Source: an uncultured Phenylobacterium sp. (GTDB taxonomy: Bacteria; Pseudomonadota; Alphaproteobacteria; Caulobacterales; Caulobacteraceae). From it: 13,124 nucleotides of DNA. The DNA lies in NCBI GenBank assembly GCA_945952355.1, contig CAMFIW010000027.1, positions 1-13,124 of the forward strand, read 5' to 3'. Below are positions 1 through 7,456 of this stretch, piece after piece. The notes beneath the pieces were generated by a model. The model was not told where the DNA came from, ran no database searches, and was given only the letters and a program-made list of their open reading frames with translations. Numbering within the stretch: position 1 is the stretch's first letter; every line of letters begins with the position of its first letter. The translations under genes and the position numbers were made by a program.

Positions 1-464
1 GCCTTGAAGCGCTCGGCGTCGGCGGCCAGGCGCTCGGGCGTCACCCGATGCGGCGAGCCGGTGATCGACAGCACGTTGTCACCCTGCGTCCGGTCATGGC
101 GCGGCGCCACGACGAGGTCGAAGGGGCTGGTGGGCATGCGCGGGTCCTGTGTCTGGACGACCAGGGTTCCGCCCTTCGACCAGCCGCGCAGGCGGATCGA
201 CAGCGGGATCGTGGCGCGGCCGGTGGCGATCCAGATGTCCGGCCACGGGGGGGCGATGTCGCTGCCGGGCGCGAGCGACTTCAGGGGTAGGGGGTTGAGA
301 AACCACGGCAGGCGGCCAATGCGCCCCTTCCAGGCGATGGTCTTGACCTCGATCCGCGCCGGGCGGCGGCGCGCCACGGCCTCGGCCAGGCCCAGGGCCG
401 GCATGGCGTTGCCGGCCCGGCCGTCGGACACGGCCCAGATGACGAGCGGTCGGTCATTCGCCAA
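1..464 (-). CDS. ELM1-family putative glycosyltransferase (5' part, cut by window edge)
   Basis: The 154 N-terminal residues of a protein resembling the 'mitochondrial fission ELM1' family of bacteria, thought to be GT-B-like glycosyltransferases of unknown substrate. Visible family-like traits are an N-terminal VIWAVSDGRAGN stretch followed by ALGLAEAVARR, then IATGRATIP, a VVQTQDPR strand, VAPRHD, and LSITGSPHRVTPERL near the window edge. The frame has no ATG near its start. I chose a TTG at 464-462 because it places the family's N-terminal strand immediately after the start; an in-frame GTG at 512 would add 16 low-complexity residues, and the first internal ATG would delete the conserved N-terminus. 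The upstream Shine-Dalgarno is weak. The gene lies 92 bp downstream of greA on the same strand, so co-transcription is possible. Family is fairly sure; the start is uncertain; the activity is not established for this family. Confidence 0.8.
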   Translation of the reverse strand, partial: MANDRPLVIWAVSDGRAGNAMPALGLAEAVARRRPARIEVKTIAWKGRIGRLPWFLNPLPLKSLAPGSDIAPPWPDIWIATGRATIPLSIRLRGWSKGGTLVVQTQDPRMPTSPFDLVVAPRHDRTQGDNVLSITGSPHRVTPERLAADAERFK

Positions 465-556
465 GGGGCCGTTCCGATTCAGGCAGCAGGGTTCGAGGGC
501 GGACGCGACCACTCGCGCCCAGCCCCGTCAACCGGGTTGCTAAGGTCAGCCGGCGG

Positions 557-1030
557 CTAGATCCACTCGACCTTGAGGATCTCGTAGGCCTTCACGCCGC
601 CGGGGGTGTTCACCTCGACCACGTCGCCGGTCTCCTTGCCGATCATCGCGCGCGCGATGGGGGAGGCGATGGAGATCTTGCCCGACTTCACGTCGGCCTC
701 GTGCTCGCCCACGATCTGATAGCGGGCTTCGTCCTCGGTATCCTCGTCGACCACGGATACGGTGGCGCCGAATTTCACCTGGGTGCCGGAGAGCTTGGTG
801 ACGTCGATCACCTGGGCGCGGGCCATCTTGTCTTCGATGTCGGCGATCTGGCCTTCGATCCAGCCCTGACGCTCCTTGGCGGCATGATACTCGGCGTTCT
901 CGGAGAGATCGCCATGCGCGCGCGCCTCGGCGATCGCGGCGATCACCGCCGGCCGCTCAAGGGTCTTCAAACGCTTCAAGTCATCGTCGAGGGCTTGATA
1001 GCCCCCGGCGGTCATCGGGACTTTTTCCAT
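557..1030 (-). CDS. greA: Transcription elongation factor GreA
   Basis: GreA binds the RNA polymerase secondary channel and stimulates cleavage of backtracked transcripts, rescuing stalled elongation complexes. The 157-residue product has the usual family length (about 158). Residues 1-75 form the N-terminal coiled-coil domain, with the tip signature [13 protein letters not shown]; its acidic residues are those that coordinate catalytic magnesium. The C-terminal FKBP-like domain shows [31 protein letters not shown] and the GGVKAYEIL end. The open frame extends much further upstream, but homology begins at MEKVPMT, so I place the start at 1030. No strong Shine-Dalgarno is visible before it. 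It diverges from the permease at 1200, and a candidate promoter lies at 1100-1128. The ELM1-family gene follows 92 bp downstream. Confidence 0.97.
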   Translation of the reverse strand: MEKVPMTAGGYQALDDDLKRLKTLERPAVIAAIAEARAHGDLSENAEYHAAKERQGWIEGQIADIEDKMARAQVIDVTKLSGTQVKFGATVSVVDEDTEDEARYQIVGEHEADVKSGKISIASPIARAMIGKETGDVVEVNTPGGVKAYEILKVEWI

Positions 1031-1099
1031 AGCAGGTGGGACTCGGGTTCGCCCTTGGGTTCGTGTTCCGGCCGCGGGCGCAGGCGTCCGGGGGCGTCG

Positions 1100-1128
1100 A
1101 CAATAGGCGCTGAGGCTCGAAAACTCAA
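1100..1128 (-). promoter_or_regulatory. Candidate greA promoter
   Basis: On the minus strand TTGAGT (1128-1123) and TATTGT (1105-1100) are separated by exactly 17 bases. Each box matches the sigma-70 consensus at four of six positions. It would give a greA 5' leader of roughly 60 nt. This is a pattern match in a 169-bp divergent intergenic region, not a demonstrated promoter. Confidence 0.35.
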
Positions 1129-1183
1129 GGGGTGCGGTGCAGCAATGACCTCGGGGGAGGCTCTGCCGCGGCGCGGAATCGGC

Positions 1184-1191
1184 GCTAGATG
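1184..1191 (+). promoter_or_regulatory. Candidate -10 element for the DMT permease (leaderless?)
   Basis: GCTAGATG matches the Caulobacter housekeeping -10 (GCTANAWC) at seven of eight positions. A transcript starting 7-9 bases downstream would begin at or next to the ATG at 1200, which would explain why that gene has no clear Shine-Dalgarno. I could not find a convincing -35 box at the usual spacing, so this is tentative. Confidence 0.3.
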
Positions 1192-1199
1192 ACGGTTCG

Positions 1200-2036
1200 A
1201 TGACCACCGCGCAAATCGCCTCGATCATGATCGTCACGTCCGGCGCGGCGCATGCGGTGGTCAATGCGATCCTGAAATCCGGCAAGGACAAGATGTCCTC
1301 GCGGGCCCTGATGGACGGCTTTTCGGCTTTGATCCTGCTGCCCTTCGCCTTCGTCGTGCCGCTGCCGCACGCCGCCTGGGGCTGGCTTGTGGTCTCTGGC
1401 TTCGTCCACTTCGGCTACCTGTTCTGCCTGATCCGCGCCTTCGAGAACGCCGACATGACCGTGGCCTATCCGATCGCCCGCGGCGTCGCCCCCGCCCTGG
1501 CGGCCGTCGGCGCGGTCGGCGTGTTCGGCGAGCCGATCACTGCGACCACCATCGTCGGCGCGGCCCTGGTCAGCCTGGGGGTGATGACGGTGGGCCTCGG
1601 GCGACATGTCGAGCGCCGCGCGCTCGCCTGGGCCCTGGCCTGCGGCGTACTGATCGCCCTCTATACGGTGGTCGACGCCCAGGGCGTCCGCGCCGCGCCC
1701 ACCGCGCCGAGCTATATCGTCTGGATCTACCTGATCGACGGCCTCGTGATCGGGGCGATCTTCGCCCTCTGGCGCGGGCCGCGTTTCCTGGTCGCCGCCG
1801 GGCGGGAGTGGAAGGCGGGCCTCGCCGCCGGGGCCTTCTCCATCGTCACCTACGGCCTGGCCCTCTGGGCTTTCCGTATCGCGGACACCCCGCGCCTGGC
1901 GGCCCTGCGCGAGACCTCGATCCTGTTCGCGGTCGGGATCGCGGTGATATTCCTGAAGGAGCGGCTGACCGCCGGACGGATCGTCGGCATAAGCCTTATC
2001 GCCGGCGGCGCCGTGACCCTGCTGGCGGCGGGCTGA
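1200..2036 (+). CDS. DMT superfamily (EamA-type) permease
   Basis: A 278-residue polytopic inner-membrane protein of the drug/metabolite transporter superfamily, about ten predicted hydrophobic helices arranged as two EamA-like halves. The first half ends with a stretch like [24 protein letters not shown]. The second ends with [28 protein letters not shown], the typical penultimate-helix 'KER' motif followed by the last helix; the repeated 'E-P/R-L-T...IVG' pattern is the internal duplication. Transport substrate cannot be told from sequence. The ATG at 1200 is preferred because an ATG at 1189 hits a stop after four codons (that stop overlaps the 1200 start). It diverges from greA; a strong hairpin at 2114-2152 lies after the stop. 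Confidence 0.88.
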   Translation: MTTAQIASIMIVTSGAAHAVVNAILKSGKDKMSSRALMDGFSALILLPFAFVVPLPHAAWGWLVVSGFVHFGYLFCLIRAFENADMTVAYPIARGVAPALAAVGAVGVFGEPITATTIVGAALVSLGVMTVGLGRHVERRALAWALACGVLIALYTVVDAQGVRAAPTAPSYIVWIYLIDGLVIGAIFALWRGPRFLVAAGREWKAGLAAGAFSIVTYGLALWAFRIADTPRLAALRETSILFAVGIAVIFLKERLTAGRIVGISLIAGGAVTLLAAG

Positions 2037-2113
2037 GTCTCGGGGACCAGTCGAACATCTCGTGGCTCCCCGCCGCGTCGGCGAGCGAGTGCTTCGCGCC
2101 GTCCGCGAAACCC

Positions 2114-2152
2114 AGGAGGCCGCGCCGCTGGCGGCGCGGCGGCCGGGCTCCT
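2114..2152. repeat. Strong GC palindrome between permease and GST
   Basis: A perfect inverted repeat with nine-base arms GCCGCGCCG (2119-2127) and CGGCGCGGC (2132-2140) around the loop CTGG. It sits inside a second pair AGGAG (2114-2118) / CTCCT (2148-2152). It could act as a terminator for the permease, but no T-run follows. The same arms with a different tetraloop recur at 9293-9314, so it may instead be a dispersed REP-like palindrome. Confidence 0.6.
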
Positions 2153-2185
2153 AGATTGGCGGCTCAGGTTACGCACGGAGTTCCC

Positions 2186-2818
2186 ATGGCCGCGCCCCGC
2201 ATCACCCTCTACCACTCGCCGGCAAGCCGGGCCTTCACCGCCTACTGGCTGCTCGAGGAACTGGGCGTGCCATTCAAGGTCGAGACGGTCGACATCCGCA
2301 AGGGCGAGCAGAAGAGCCCTGAGTATCTGAAGCTCAACCCGTCGGGAAAGGTGCCGACCATCACCGACGGCAAGGTGGTGGTCAGCGAGAACCCGGCCAT
2401 CGGCATCTATCTCGCCGACCGCTACGGCTATGGTTCGTTGGCGCCCAAGCTCGACGATCCGGACCGCGGACCCTACCTGAAATGGATGGTCTATTCGACG
2501 GCCGTGGCCGACCCCGTGATCACTCTGCACGCCCAGAAGATCGACGTGCCCGGCTTCGGGGTCAGCTTCGGCGCCTATGACGACATGGTCCGCGTGCTCT
2601 CGACCCACCTGAAGGGGCGCAAGTACCTGTTGGGCGACCGCTTCACCGCCGCCGACGTGGTGCTGGGCGCGACCATCTCCTTCGCCCTCTACAACAAGAC
2701 CCTGCCGCCGGAGCCGGCGCTGGCCGACTACAACACCCGCCTCACCCACCGCGAGGCCTATCACCGCGCCTCGGACGCCACCTGGCCCGCGCACCTGTTC
2801 GGGCCGGCGGGCAATTAG
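2186..2818 (+). CDS. Glutathione S-transferase family protein
   Basis: A 210-residue cytosolic GST-fold protein, presumably conjugating or reducing electrophiles with glutathione. The N-terminal thioredoxin-like domain (about 1-80) shows TLYHSPASRAF, where Ser/Arg near residues 11-15 occupy the usual catalytic helix start, the cis-proline region NPSGKVPTI (51-59) and SENPAIGIYLADRYG (67-81). In the last motif the usual Glu-Ser pair that holds the glutathione gamma-glutamyl group is Glu68-Asn69. The all-helical C-terminal domain contains the conserved GDRFTAADV N-capping motif. The start at 2186 has GGAG five bases upstream; the longer open frame upstream has no homology. A 149-bp gap with a strong hairpin separates it from the permease, so it is probably its own unit. 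Substrate unknown. Confidence 0.93.
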   Translation: MAAPRITLYHSPASRAFTAYWLLEELGVPFKVETVDIRKGEQKSPEYLKLNPSGKVPTITDGKVVVSENPAIGIYLADRYGYGSLAPKLDDPDRGPYLKWMVYSTAVADPVITLHAQKIDVPGFGVSFGAYDDMVRVLSTHLKGRKYLLGDRFTAADVVLGATISFALYNKTLPPEPALADYNTRLTHREAYHRASDATWPAHLFGPAGN

Positions 2819-2823
2819 GCCGC

Positions 2824-4656
<1,833 letters not shown>

Positions 4657-4742
4657 GCAAGCCTCTCCAGAATGACGTCCCCCGCGCGGGGTTCTGGAGC
4701 CTGCGGCCCGTTAATCCAAGATAATTCGCGGTAATCTGGGGC

Positions 4743-5243
4743 TCAGTCGCTCTCGCTCACGATGCAGCCGGCCAGCTCCGCGGCGTCGGGCGCCTCGTAG
4801 ACCCCGTCCATGAAGTCGAACATCTGCGGGGTCACGACGATGGCGAAGGTCTCGCCCTTCACCTCGTTTCGCTCCAGCACCCGGGCGCGCCGCACCTCGC
4901 GCGGGGCGGTGACGTGGTGGAACTGGATCGGCAGCTCGACCACCCGCGCGATCTCGGCCACCCGCGCCCGGTCGGACCGGCGCATTAGCCCGAGGTCCAG
5001 CACCACCGAGGTCCCGGCCGCGATGGTCGCCGCGGCGGTGGACCAGATCTGCGCCTCGCAGCGCGCGACCCGGTCCATCATCCACTCGAACTCCAGCGGG
5101 TCGGGCATGTCGGCAGAGAACAGCCGCGCCATCCAGTCGTCGATCGAGAAGTGGACCGCCGGCGTGCGGCGGGCCAGTTCCCTGGCATAGGTGGACTTGC
5201 CGGCGCCGGAGGGGCCGAAGACGACGTGCAGGATGGGGCTCAT
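4743..5243 (-). CDS. P-loop kinase-like ATPase (AAA_33 type)
   Basis: A 166-residue soluble P-loop NTPase. The Walker A motif is GPSGAGKST at residues 10-18, followed by HFSIDDW (31-37) at the position where small-molecule and zeta-toxin-like kinases carry an acidic substrate-binding or base residue. Then comes SVVLDLGLMRRSDR, a Walker-B-like strand with a basic patch, and a lid-like RRARVLERN segment. The length fits the short ATP-binding proteins of the AAA_33/zeta-toxin group, which phosphorylate small molecules or nucleotides; the substrate cannot be deduced. The SDR gene's stop lies 10 bp upstream and AGGAG falls within that gap, so translation of the two is probably coupled. No antitoxin-like gene adjoins it, which argues against a zeta-type toxin. 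Confidence 0.82.
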   Translation of the reverse strand: MSPILHVVFGPSGAGKSTYARELARRTPAVHFSIDDWMARLFSADMPDPLEFEWMMDRVARCEAQIWSTAAATIAAGTSVVLDLGLMRRSDRARVAEIARVVELPIQFHHVTAPREVRRARVLERNEVKGETFAIVVTPQMFDFMDGVYEAPDAAELAGCIVSESD

Positions 5244-5253
5244 GGGGCTCCTG

Positions 5254-6054
5254 CTACTTCACCGTCAGCCCGCCGTCGATCACCAGCTCGGCGCCGGTGA
5301 CATAGCGGCTCTCCTCGCTGGCCAGCCAGAGCACGCCGTTGGCGATGTCCTCGGGATAGCCCTTCTTGCCAAGGGGCACGCCCTCGGCGGTCATCGCGTC
5401 CAGCACCTGGGCCCGCGGCGGGCGCGCATTGTCGCCCGGCTCGCCGGTGCCCATGATGGTGTCCCAGATCGGGGTTTCGATGATGCCCGGATGCACGGAG
5501 TTCACCCGGATGCCGTCCTTGGCGTTGGCGCACTCCATGGCCACAGACTTGGTGAACAACCGCACCCCGCCCTTGGTCGCGCAATAGCCGGCCAGGATCG
5601 CCGAGCCCTTCAGTCCCGCCACCGACGACATGTTGATGATCGAGCCGCCGCTGGGCTCGGCGCGCATCAGCGGGATCGAGTGCTTCACGCCCAGGAACAC
5701 GCCGTCGAGATTGATCGCCGTCTGCCGCTGGAAGTCCGACAAAGTCATGTCCAGCACCGAGCCGGAAATGCCGATCCCGGCGTTGTTGACCAGGATGTCG
5801 AGCCGGCCATGCTTGGCCTTGATGGCGGCGGCCACGTCGATCCAGGCCTGCTCGGAGGTGACGTCGTGGTGCATGTGCCAGGCCTTGCCGCCCATGCCCT
5901 CGATGGCGGCCACCACCTGGGCGCCCTTGTCGTCCTGAAGGTCGGTGACCACCACGGTCGCGCCTTCCTGCGCCAACCGCTCGGCGCAGCCGCGCCCGAT
6001 GCCGCTCGCCCCGCCGGTGACCAGCGCGACCTTCCCCTCGACCCGACCCGCCAT
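5254..6054 (-). CDS. Short-chain dehydrogenase/reductase (classical SDR)
   Basis: A 266-residue classical SDR oxidoreductase. The cofactor-binding motif TGGASGIG is at 13-20, and Asp38 at the end of the second strand suggests NAD(H) rather than NADP(H). NNAG is at 90-93. The catalytic tetrad is Asn115, Ser144, Tyr157 and Lys161 (YCATK). The C-terminal half has RVNSVHPGIIETP and the end VTGAELVIDGGLTVK typical of 3-oxoacyl-ACP reductase, cyclopentanol or hydroxysteroid dehydrogenase relatives; the alcohol/ketone substrate is not identifiable. The ATG at 6054 follows GGGAGAG at good spacing. It heads a two-gene unit with the kinase-like gene (10-bp gap), possibly continuing into the PBP. Confidence 0.95.
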   Translation of the reverse strand: MAGRVEGKVALVTGGASGIGRGCAERLAQEGATVVVTDLQDDKGAQVVAAIEGMGGKAWHMHHDVTSEQAWIDVAAAIKAKHGRLDILVNNAGIGISGSVLDMTLSDFQRQTAINLDGVFLGVKHSIPLMRAEPSGGSIINMSSVAGLKGSAILAGYCATKGGVRLFTKSVAMECANAKDGIRVNSVHPGIIETPIWDTIMGTGEPGDNARPPRAQVLDAMTAEGVPLGKKGYPEDIANGVLWLASEESRYVTGAELVIDGGLTVK

Positions 6055-6123
6055 GACGCTCTCTCCCTTATCAGCGTTCAGTTAGGGCAGATGCGTAGCC
6101 GAACGACCACGGCTTGCACAGCG

Positions 6124-6262
6124 TCTTTCCTCCCTCGCGGAGCGGAGGACGGCGACTGCCCTAAAGGGGGGAGGGGCCGCCTCAGGCTCCGCGTCCGGCC
6201 TCGCCCCCAACCACCGCGCTGGCGCGCGGTCTCCCTCCCTCGTAGACGGGGTAGGAAGGAGA
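6124..6262. repeat. Hairpin-rich intergenic repeat-like element
   Basis: This stretch is purine/pyrimidine-skewed, with clusters of CCTCCC and GGGGGG, unlike the coding DNA. It has an inner hairpin at its left end (TCCTCC 6128-6133 / GGAGGA 6144-6149) and one near the right (ACCGCGC 6213-6219 / GCGCGGT 6224-6230). Its two ends are imperfect inverted copies (TCTTTCCTCCCTCG near 6124 against the reverse complement of GTAGGAAGGAGA near 6251-6262). This layout resembles the short dispersed intergenic repeats that give spurious proline/arginine-rich translations in Caulobacteraceae genomes; that comparison is from memory. Only one copy is in the window, so repeat status is inference. Confidence 0.4.
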
Positions 6263-6270
6263 TTCCAGGC

Positions 6271-6792
6271 ATGGAGATCACGATCCGCCCTTGCAGTCCT
6301 GAGGACGCCGAGGCCCTGTCGCTGGTGGCCCAGGCCACTTTCCTTCAGACCTATGCGGACGAGTTACCCCTGGAGGACATGCTCGAATATTGCCGGACGC
6401 GGAACGGTGTGGACCTTCACCGCGATTGGCTGGCGCGGCCGGACCATCGGTTCTGGATCGCAGAATTGGCCTCCACCCGCACACCGGTCGGGTTCTCGAT
6501 GCTGGCTCCGCCCGACCTCGGCATCGACACGGAACCCGGCGACGTCGAACTGCGCCGCATCTATCTGCTGCACCGCTTCCATGGCGGCGGGACGGGTGCG
6601 CGACTTCTGAACGTCGCGCTACGGAGCGCACGCGACGCGGGCCACGCGCGATTGCTGCTCAGCGTGTTCACGAAGAACCCGAGCGCAATCGCCTTCTACG
6701 CCCGCCAGGGCTTCACCCAGGCGGGCGTGAGGAAGTTCCGGGTCGGCTCGAACGACTACGACGATCTGGTCCTGGCGCGCGGCCTGGACTAG
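6271..6792 (+). CDS. GNAT-family N-acetyltransferase
   Basis: A 173-residue GCN5-related acetyltransferase, transferring acetyl from acetyl-CoA to an amine of unknown identity. It begins with the typical ITIRPCSPEDAEAL strand-helix. Motif A is ELRRIYLLHRFHGGGTGARLL (about 93-113), with Arg102-x-x-Gly105-x-Gly107 forming the pyrophosphate-binding loop. Motif B is AIAFYARQGFTQAGVRKF, the usual beta-bulge/tyrosine helix. ATG 6271 is preceded by AGGAAGGAGA at 6253-6262, a Shine-Dalgarno that falls inside the right end of the repeat-like element. The gene converges on the small membrane protein (7-bp gap between stops). The open frame continues far upstream, but that part has no homology. Confidence 0.92.
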   Translation: MEITIRPCSPEDAEALSLVAQATFLQTYADELPLEDMLEYCRTRNGVDLHRDWLARPDHRFWIAELASTRTPVGFSMLAPPDLGIDTEPGDVELRRIYLLHRFHGGGTGARLLNVALRSARDAGHARLLLSVFTKNPSAIAFYARQGFTQAGVRKFRVGSNDYDDLVLARGLD

Positions 6793-6799
6793 CGCGTCC

Positions 6800-6970
6800 T
6801 TAGCTGTTCCAGCCCACCTTGCCGTCGGCCGTCATCAGGCCGATCAGCATGGCCAGGCCGAGCGCGACGATGATTCCCACCACGAGAAGGTCGGTGGCGT
6901 TCTCGAAGCGTTCGAGCAGATGCTTCTTGTGGTGATGGACCTCGGTCTCGTGGCCGGTTTCCGTGGGCAT
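6800..6970 (-). CDS. Small single-pass membrane protein (56 aa), function unknown
   Basis: I do not recognise a named family. The 56-residue product has a hydrophilic N-terminus with a histidine/lysine cluster (HHHKKH, 12-17), an amphipathic stretch LLERFENA, one clear transmembrane helix at about 28-46 (LLVVGIIVALGLAMLIGL) and a ten-residue tail. The start at 6970 is chosen because GAGGGA lies at suitable spacing and the frame further upstream looks non-coding. Two copies of GAATGCG, ten bases apart, overlap the ribosome-binding region. A hairpin candidate lies upstream at 7022-7055. Coding status is supported by the Shine-Dalgarno, the sensible membrane topology and exact fit against the GNAT gene end. 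Confidence 0.65.
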   Translation of the reverse strand: MPTETGHETEVHHHKKHLLERFENATDLLVVGIIVALGLAMLIGLMTADGKVGWNS

Positions 6971-7021
6971 GACGCATTCCCTCGCATTCGGATTGGAGGG
7001 CCCAGTCCAGAGGGCTGGGAG

Positions 7022-7055
7022 CCTCGAACGCCGGACTGCGACAGGCGTCTCGAGG
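7022..7055 (-). other. Hairpin in the leader of the small membrane protein gene
   Basis: CCTCGAACGCC (7022-7032) pairs with GGCGT-C-TCGAGG (7044-7055), giving 11 base pairs with one bulged base and an 11-nt loop. It lies 52-85 bases upstream of the small protein's ATG. A weaker stem CCCAG (7001-7005)/CTGGG (7014-7018) lies between. Role unknown: it could be a leader structure, or have none. Confidence 0.4.
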
Positions 7056-7244
7056 GGCGTGACCCCGGGGGATTCAAGGGGCCCGAGGTGCGCGCCCTTC
7101 GCGCCCGACGAAGCCAGGCACTGCGTCGACTGTGCGCTCGGGACGGCCATCGGTCAATGTTTTGACGCCGACGTCATTTTTGCGCGACGCAGGGCCCTCC
7201 TCCTGGCGGCGGCCATGGAGGACGCCTCCCCGCGCCGCCCAGGC
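7056..7244. other. Non-coding stretch with no recognised gene
   Basis: Together with flanking bases this forms a gap of about 310 bp between the small membrane protein start and the 7281 ORF. No frame here shows protein-like composition or homology that I recognise, and I find no tRNA T-loop. The one structured item is TGACG (7163-7167)/CGTCA (7172-7176) followed by five T (7177-7181), a short terminator-like or operator-like dyad. A TTGACGC heptamer at 7162-7168 matches a Caulobacter -35 but has no -10 partner. Confidence 0.5.
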
Positions 7245-7273
7245 TTGGGGATCCGCGGACTTCGCGCTATAGA
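7245..7273 (+). promoter_or_regulatory. Candidate promoter upstream of the GlyRS-like gene
   Basis: TTGGGGA (7245-7251) and GCTATAGA (7266-7273) are separated by 14 bases, within the spacing of Caulobacter housekeeping promoters (TTGACGS, 10-14 bases, GCTANAWC). The -10 matches at six of eight positions. Initiation about seven bases downstream would fall at the ATG of the 28-codon ORF at 7281. Pattern match only. Confidence 0.4.
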
Positions 7274-7280
7274 GCCGCCC

Positions 7281-7367
7281 ATGGCCCACGCCGCGACCTT
7301 CGCAGTTTATCGCCAGCCGAGCGCCCCGCGCGCTTTCGGCGGCCGAGGTCTGCGCGTCTCCGGATAG
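7281..7367 (+). CDS. Possible leader peptide ORF (28 codons, leaderless)
   Basis: An ATG about eight bases past the candidate -10 opens a 28-codon frame ending in TAG at 7365-7367. The transcript could start at the ATG, so no Shine-Dalgarno would be needed; none is present. Four of its last nine codons are glycine (residues 20, 21, 23 and 28, using GGC, GGC, GGT and GGA). It stops one base before a long nested hairpin that runs up to the GlyRS-like gene. A glycine-sensing leader peptide is an attractive reading, but glycine is common in this GC-rich genome and the ORF may be chance. Confidence 0.25.
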   Translation: MAHAATFAVYRQPSAPRAFGGRGLRVSG

Positions 7368-7441
7368 TCGCTGGGACCGCTTGGCTGTTCCCGCACGCCC
7401 GGGGACGTAAAGCCCAAGCTCTCATCTCTGACATCCAGCGA
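7368..7441 (+). promoter_or_regulatory. Nested stem-loop in the 5' leader of the GlyRS-like gene
   Basis: Three stems nest in order: TCGCTGGGA (7368-7376) with TCCAGCGA (7434-7441), one base bulged; GCTTGGCT (7379-7386) with AGCCCAAGC (7411-7419), one base bulged; GTTCCC (7387-7392) with GGGGAC (7401-7406), one G-U pair, loop of eight. The structure ends 15 bases before the ATG at 7457, leaving GAAAGG (7445-7450) free as the Shine-Dalgarno. There is no T-run, so it is not an obvious terminator. It may control translation or mRNA stability. Confidence 0.45.
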
Positions 7442-7456
7442 CCCGAAAGGCCGCCA

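Noticed and set aside
557..1291. GreA with an 87-residue N-terminal extension
   Set aside because: The extension overlaps the divergent permease gene and lacks homology; GreA of normal length starts at 1030.
2150..2157. CCTAGATT as a -10 element for the GST gene
   Set aside because: It resembles GCTANAWC but overlaps the outer arm of the hairpin, and no -35 lies at the right spacing.
4743..5243. Zeta-type toxin of a toxin-antitoxin pair
   Set aside because: The P-loop is similar, but no small antitoxin-like gene adjoins it; its partner is an SDR dehydrogenase.
5191..6792. Long plus-strand frame ending in the GNAT domain
   Set aside because: Only the part from 6271 has protein homology; the rest is the complement of the SDR gene plus the repeat-like block. 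Not a fusion.
6971..7456. tRNA gene or T-box near the GlyRS-like gene
   Set aside because: No T-loop consensus, acceptor stem or CCA end is visible, and T-boxes are not expected in Alphaproteobacteria.
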